The notes under the pieces: model-generated
Seen by the model: the letters and a program-made list of their open reading frames with translations, nothing else
What the model was told of the DNA's origin: nothing
Databases searched by the model: none
Part shown: piece by piece, positions 60,230 through 64,000 of the stretch
How the letters are laid out: each line of letters starts with the position of its first letter
Numbering within the stretch: the stretch's first letter is position 1
Assembly: GCA_030068075.1 (NCBI GenBank)
Contig: CM057823.1
Location: 13,984,485 to 14,048,484, forward strand
From: Paguma larvata
Lineage: Eukaryota; Chordata; Mammalia; Carnivora; Viverridae
Length of the DNA: 64,000 nucleotides
Reading direction: 5' to 3'
Position numbers and translations under genes: made by a program

Positions 60230-60485
60230 ACTGTCACCTACACAATACATGCTCTATATGACACATAGTACTATATATATATGTCCTAAGTGCCCTGTCG
60301 ATACTAATTCACTTAGTCTTTCCGATAACTTTATTGGGTAGCTATTGTTGTTAAGTGCATTGTGCAGATGATAAAATGAGGAACTGAAAATTTAGGTTGC
60401 TTGCCAAGGTCCCATGACCATTAAGTGTGTGGCCACAGTTTGAGGCAAGGGATTTTGGCTCTGGTGTCTGGACTTTTAGCCCCTG
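60230..60485 (-). mobile_element. MIR
   Basis: gtcctaagtgccctgtcgatactaattcacttag, gatgataaaatgaggaactg, ttgcttgccaaggtcccatg and the inverted 5' end ctctggtgtctggacttttagcc. Confidence 0.8.
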
Positions 60486-60989
60486 CCCTACATCCCCTTC
60501 TATGGTAACTCCTGCACCTTTGTATGAATGTCAGAACTGGAATTAATGCCTGTGTTCACAGTGAGCCCCACATCTCCCCTGGAGATTCGTTTTGCCATGA
60601 TTTGCAGAGATACTCATTCTCTTCACAGGTGAAATACTTCCTTCTATAGCCCCAGTGGTTTTACTGGAAATGACTTCTACTAAATGTGGTTTAAGTAGGA
60701 ATCGAAAGTAGCCAGACAGTTGGAAAGAGAAAGAACAAGGGAATCCTTGCCTTCTTCTTTCCTCCATGTGTATGTACTTGCTGCATGATTCCATCTGTGC
60801 CCATGATACTAATAATATTTGGCAGGTAGTCGCTTTTTATTGAGACATTTAAGGTATGTCAGGTCAGTTTGAGTAATCATTAAGTTGAACCACAATGAAT
60901 GAAGCAGATTATATATCACTATGCAGGTTAACCAGATTCTTCAATGCTGCATATCCATCCATCCCACCATTGATATAGGCAATCAAATG

Positions 60990-63350
60990 TTTATGGATTA
61001 CACACTAAGTGCCAGGCACAATCCCACATTCTGAGGATACAGAACACAACAAAAGTTCTTGCTGTTATGAAACTTAATATATCTCCCTAGGAGAGATAGA
61101 TAACAAAGGTAAAATCTATGGTCTGTCAGGCGGTGATAAGTAATGCTACAGAAAAAAAATCTGGCAAAACCAGGGTGATGGAGATAAGCATTGTAATTTA
61201 AAATGTGGTATAAATAAATAAATAAAACGTATGTAGACCAGATCTCAATGCAAAGGTAACATTTGAGCAAGGATGTGAATGAGGTTTAGGAGCAAGCATA
61301 GGTATATCGGGGGGAAGAGAGTTCTAAGAAGTGGGTGTAACAAACGCAAAGGCCCTGGGGCAGGAAATAGTTGGCATATTCAAGGAAGATCAAGGACGTT
61401 CTTGCAGTTGGAGCAGAATGAACTATGGAGGGGAAAAGAAATAGGATTAAAAATAACATAAGATCAGATTGCACAGGGCTTTAAAGTCCATAGGTAAGTT
61501 GAGGGGCCACTGAAGGATTTTGAGCAGAAAAATGACATTATCTGATGCATTTTCTTAAAAGCTTACTCCAGCTACCATATTGAAAACATTCTAGGAAGGA
61601 AGCAGCTATTAAAATATAAGAGATGATGATGGTGACAAGAAAAAGGGGAGAATGACTCTCTGAAAGAAGAGAGATGCCATTAGGCAGACACATGGGGGAT
61701 AGTTTAAGGAGAAGATCAGGATTTTGTTTTTAGATACATTACATTTAAAATTACTGTTAGGCATTCAAATGTAGACAGTTGCGTACAAGATCTAGAGTTC
61801 AGAGGAGAGATCAGAGTGAAAATGCAAGCAGGGAGCCATCAAAATATAGGCAATTTTTAAAACCATAAACCTAATGAGATCACCAAAAGAATCACCAAAG
61901 CTAAAGAAGTCTAAGGACTGATCCTTGAGACATTCCAATTCCACTGCTGGGAAGGAGCAGTAAAATTAGTAGATTATAGAATTCTGGAAACCAATGAAGT
62001 GGGTCAGCATAGTGGGTTAAATTAAAGTCCCCCAGTCTTCACCCCTCCCTGTTTCCATGCTCTTTGCCATATGACGTTGTAAGTACTCCCCCTAAGGACA
62101 GAACATACACTTAAGGGTCCTTTGATTTGGAGCTCAAAGACACTATTTTCTTTGGCTGATAGGATTTAGGTGGAAAAGCCACATCAGTTATGAGTCTAGA
62201 CCTTACAGGCATCCTATGTTTCCACTTGCCTTCTTGCAGTTTGTCAATAACATGAGATTAGAAGCACGGCCCAGTAAGTTCACTGGGCCAAGAAAGACCT
62301 GAGCCCATCCTGCTGCCTGGAGCCCAGCCCCTGTCGAGCCAAGCCTAGATCAGAAGACCTCTCAAGTGACCCACAGATGAATGGGGAAAATAAATGTTTC
62401 AACTACTGAGTTTTGGGATGATTTGTTACACTGCACTATTGTAGCTGTGTAGCAAGGATAACAAGGAAACGGTAGGCGAACTATGTCGAATATGACCGAT
62501 AGGACTAAAAAGATCAGGACTGAGAATTGACCATCAGATATAACTACATGGAGACTGCTGGTGACTCCGAAGACGGTTTTATCGAAGTGGCATGGCGATA
62601 GCTTGAATGGAGTAAGTTCAATGAAGTGTTGGAAAAGAGCGACTGAAGAAACACAGTAGAGACAATTCTTAAAATAAACTTTGGGTGCCAAGGGAAGAGG
62701 AGGAATAAAATGGCACTCGGAAGGAGTGACGTCAAGAGAGGGCTTTTTTAATGGATGTACTTTTATTTTCTCTTTTTTTCTACTTTATCATATTTTTATA
62801 ATGAATAGATGCCATTTCTATCATTTTCATAGGATACATTTGCAAATATTTTCGGATCTTCCATTAAAGTAGTGGAAATAGGATTGCGACTTAGTCTACC
62901 CAATTCCAAATGTTTGGATGTCAGGTTTGCCAGCAGCCTCTTTTTTAATGACAGCTCGATTTAGATACCCTTCACGTACATACAATTCATCTGTATGTGT
63001 ACACCACTTCAAGTATACACGTCAATGATCTCTAGTATATAGTATATTCAGCATTGTGTAACCATCTCCAAAATCAGTTTTAGAGCATTTCCAGTACCCC
63101 AAAGAGAAACCCTGTACCCACGAGCAGTCACTTAGAAGAGGGGGTTTTAATATGGGGAATCCATATTAAATGAGAATCCAGTAGAGATGATGAGAAGAAT
63201 CAAGTGGAGAGGGAAATTCGTGACGCAGGAGCTACGGCAGAGAATTGCTGGGGCAATGCGTCCTTAGATAGATAAAAAGGACGAGCTTTGGAGGGCAATC
63301 ACTGACATACAGATGAAGTCTGGTTTAAGGAGATGCGTATGGGTGCCAGG
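60990..63350 (+). repeat. Ancient interspersed repeat, interrupted by an LTR at 62.0-62.5 kb
   Basis: agtgccaggcacaatcccac...gatacagaacac; gtaacatttgagcaaggatgtgaatgagg; aaacgcaaaggccctggggcagg; ttgcacagggctttaaagtcc; ggccactgaaggattttgagcag; and, after the LTR, gataggactaaaaagatcaggactgag and aagtggcatggcgatagcttgaatgg. One long old element appears to continue on both sides of the MLT1-like LTR. Confidence 0.5.
62005..62465 (+). mobile_element. MLT1-like solitary LTR
   Basis: Starts near gtgggttaaattaaagtcccc; contains agcaaggcc-like glycine tRNA-free LTR body, tcctgctgcctggagcccagcc, gaataaatgtttcaactactgagttttggg and atttgttacactgcactattgtagctg at its end. It appears inserted in an older repeat that resumes at about 62466. 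Confidence 0.65.
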
Positions 63351-63359
63351 TTGACAAGG

Positions 63360-63540
63360 TGACCTGATGGTTAGCCTCACATGTCAGCTTGACTAAGCTA
63401 TGCTACCCAGTTATTTGATCAGACAATGATTCAGTGTTGCTATAAAGATATTCTGCAGATGTTATTAGTATCTATGATCAGGTGACTTTAAGTAAAGGAG
63501 ATATTCTTCCATTTTGCGGACGAGTCTCATCTAAACAGTT
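63360..63540 (+). repeat. Ancient repeat fragment, family not assigned
   Basis: atggttagcctcacatgtcagcttgactaagctatgctacccag is a recognisable mammalian repeat pattern that I cannot name with certainty. Confidence 0.4.
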
Positions 63541-63556
63541 AAAAGACTTCTAAAAT

Positions 63557-63685
63557 GGGTGCGTGGGTGGCTCAGTCAGTTAAGCGTCCATCTCTGGATC
63601 TCAGCTCAGGTTTTGATTTCAGGGTTGTGAATTCAAGCCCCATGTTGGATTCCACACTGGGCATGGAGCCTACTTAAAAAAGAAA
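63557..63685 (+). mobile_element. Short older CAN-SINE
   Basis: About 130 bp: gggtgcgtgggtggctcagt head, body through gggcatggagcctact, then an A-rich tail directly, with no CT tract. Flanking duplication aaaag(a/t)cttctaaaa. This compact form fits an older carnivore subfamily. Confidence 0.9.
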
Positions 63686-64000
63686 AAAAGTCTTCTAAAA
63701 CAGGTTGAAGCTGGGTGAGGGGCCAGTTTTAACTTACACATTCCATTTTTTATTATTTTACTATTCTGTTCATGTATACTATGAAAAGGAGACTATTCTT
63801 ATTTTAATTATACTCTAAAAAGTATAATTAAATTAAAAGAATTAAATAATATTATTTTCTTAACATTCAATTAATAAATAAAAAGGAAAGTTCTTTGAAT
63901 ATTATCCCTTTTGCACATTTGTACCCTTATAATCTATGGGGGAGGGCTATTTAATCTCATCTGTCCTTTTAGTTTTGAGAGGGTAAAACCTACGTCTTAA

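Noticed and set aside
1225..63685. tRNA genes suggested by B-box-like ggttcgag motifs
   Set aside because: These belong to the tRNA-derived heads of CAN-SINEs; none forms a cloverleaf with a proper acceptor stem and terminator.

Overview
This is a vertebrate nuclear window from a carnivore, almost certainly a feliform (cat family or close relative). The evidence is a high density of tRNA-derived CAN-SINEs of the felid type: GC-rich head with A/B-box remnants, a CT-rich tract and an AATAAA-rich tail. They lie alongside mammal-wide MIR, L2, L1, MLT1-type LTR and hAT-Charlie relics. GC content is low except around 52.36-53.3 kb.

The only protein-coding gene I can support is the 5' end of TNKS (tankyrase-1), on the minus strand. 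Exon 1 (52363-53035) encodes residues 1 to 224 plus the first base of codon 225: the His/Pro/Ser-rich HPS region and the start of the ankyrin domain. Exon 2 (22076-22300) encodes the rest of codon 225 through 299 plus one base. Both exons have good splice sites and join in frame. Intron 1 is 30,062 bp. Intron 2 runs from 22075 past the left edge of the window, and no third exon was found. A CpG-island promoter with GC boxes, CCAAT motifs and a YY1-like element over the start codon lies at 52.36-53.3 kb. From about 53.3 kb to 64 kb the window is upstream intergenic sequence with no gene I could recognise.

The rest is mostly repeats. I place 27 CAN-SINEs, most with visible target-site duplications; 17 of the 22 intronic copies are antisense to TNKS. 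There are about 15 L1 fragments, including a decayed 2.7 kb ORF2-3'UTR piece at 45.1-47.8 kb, plus about 14 MIRs, three L2 3' ends and several MLT1-like LTRs. Two relics of what appears to be the same hAT-Charlie-type transposase lie one in each TNKS intron (1-530 and about 36265-38005). Nested insertions give a clear relative chronology, with CAN-SINEs inserted into L1, MIR, MLT1 and hAT elements.

I found no prokaryotic features, CRISPR array, tRNA or rRNA gene, and no convincing new gene system. The most interesting leads are the paired hAT transposase relics, a foldback SINE at 33.0-33.3 kb, inverted SINE pairs able to form intronic dsRNA, a 17-base G run, a duplicated GC-box module in the promoter, and two unexplained non-repetitive islands upstream of TNKS (57.42-57.74 and 58.64-58.96 kb). 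Repeat boundaries and family names come from recognition by eye and are approximate.
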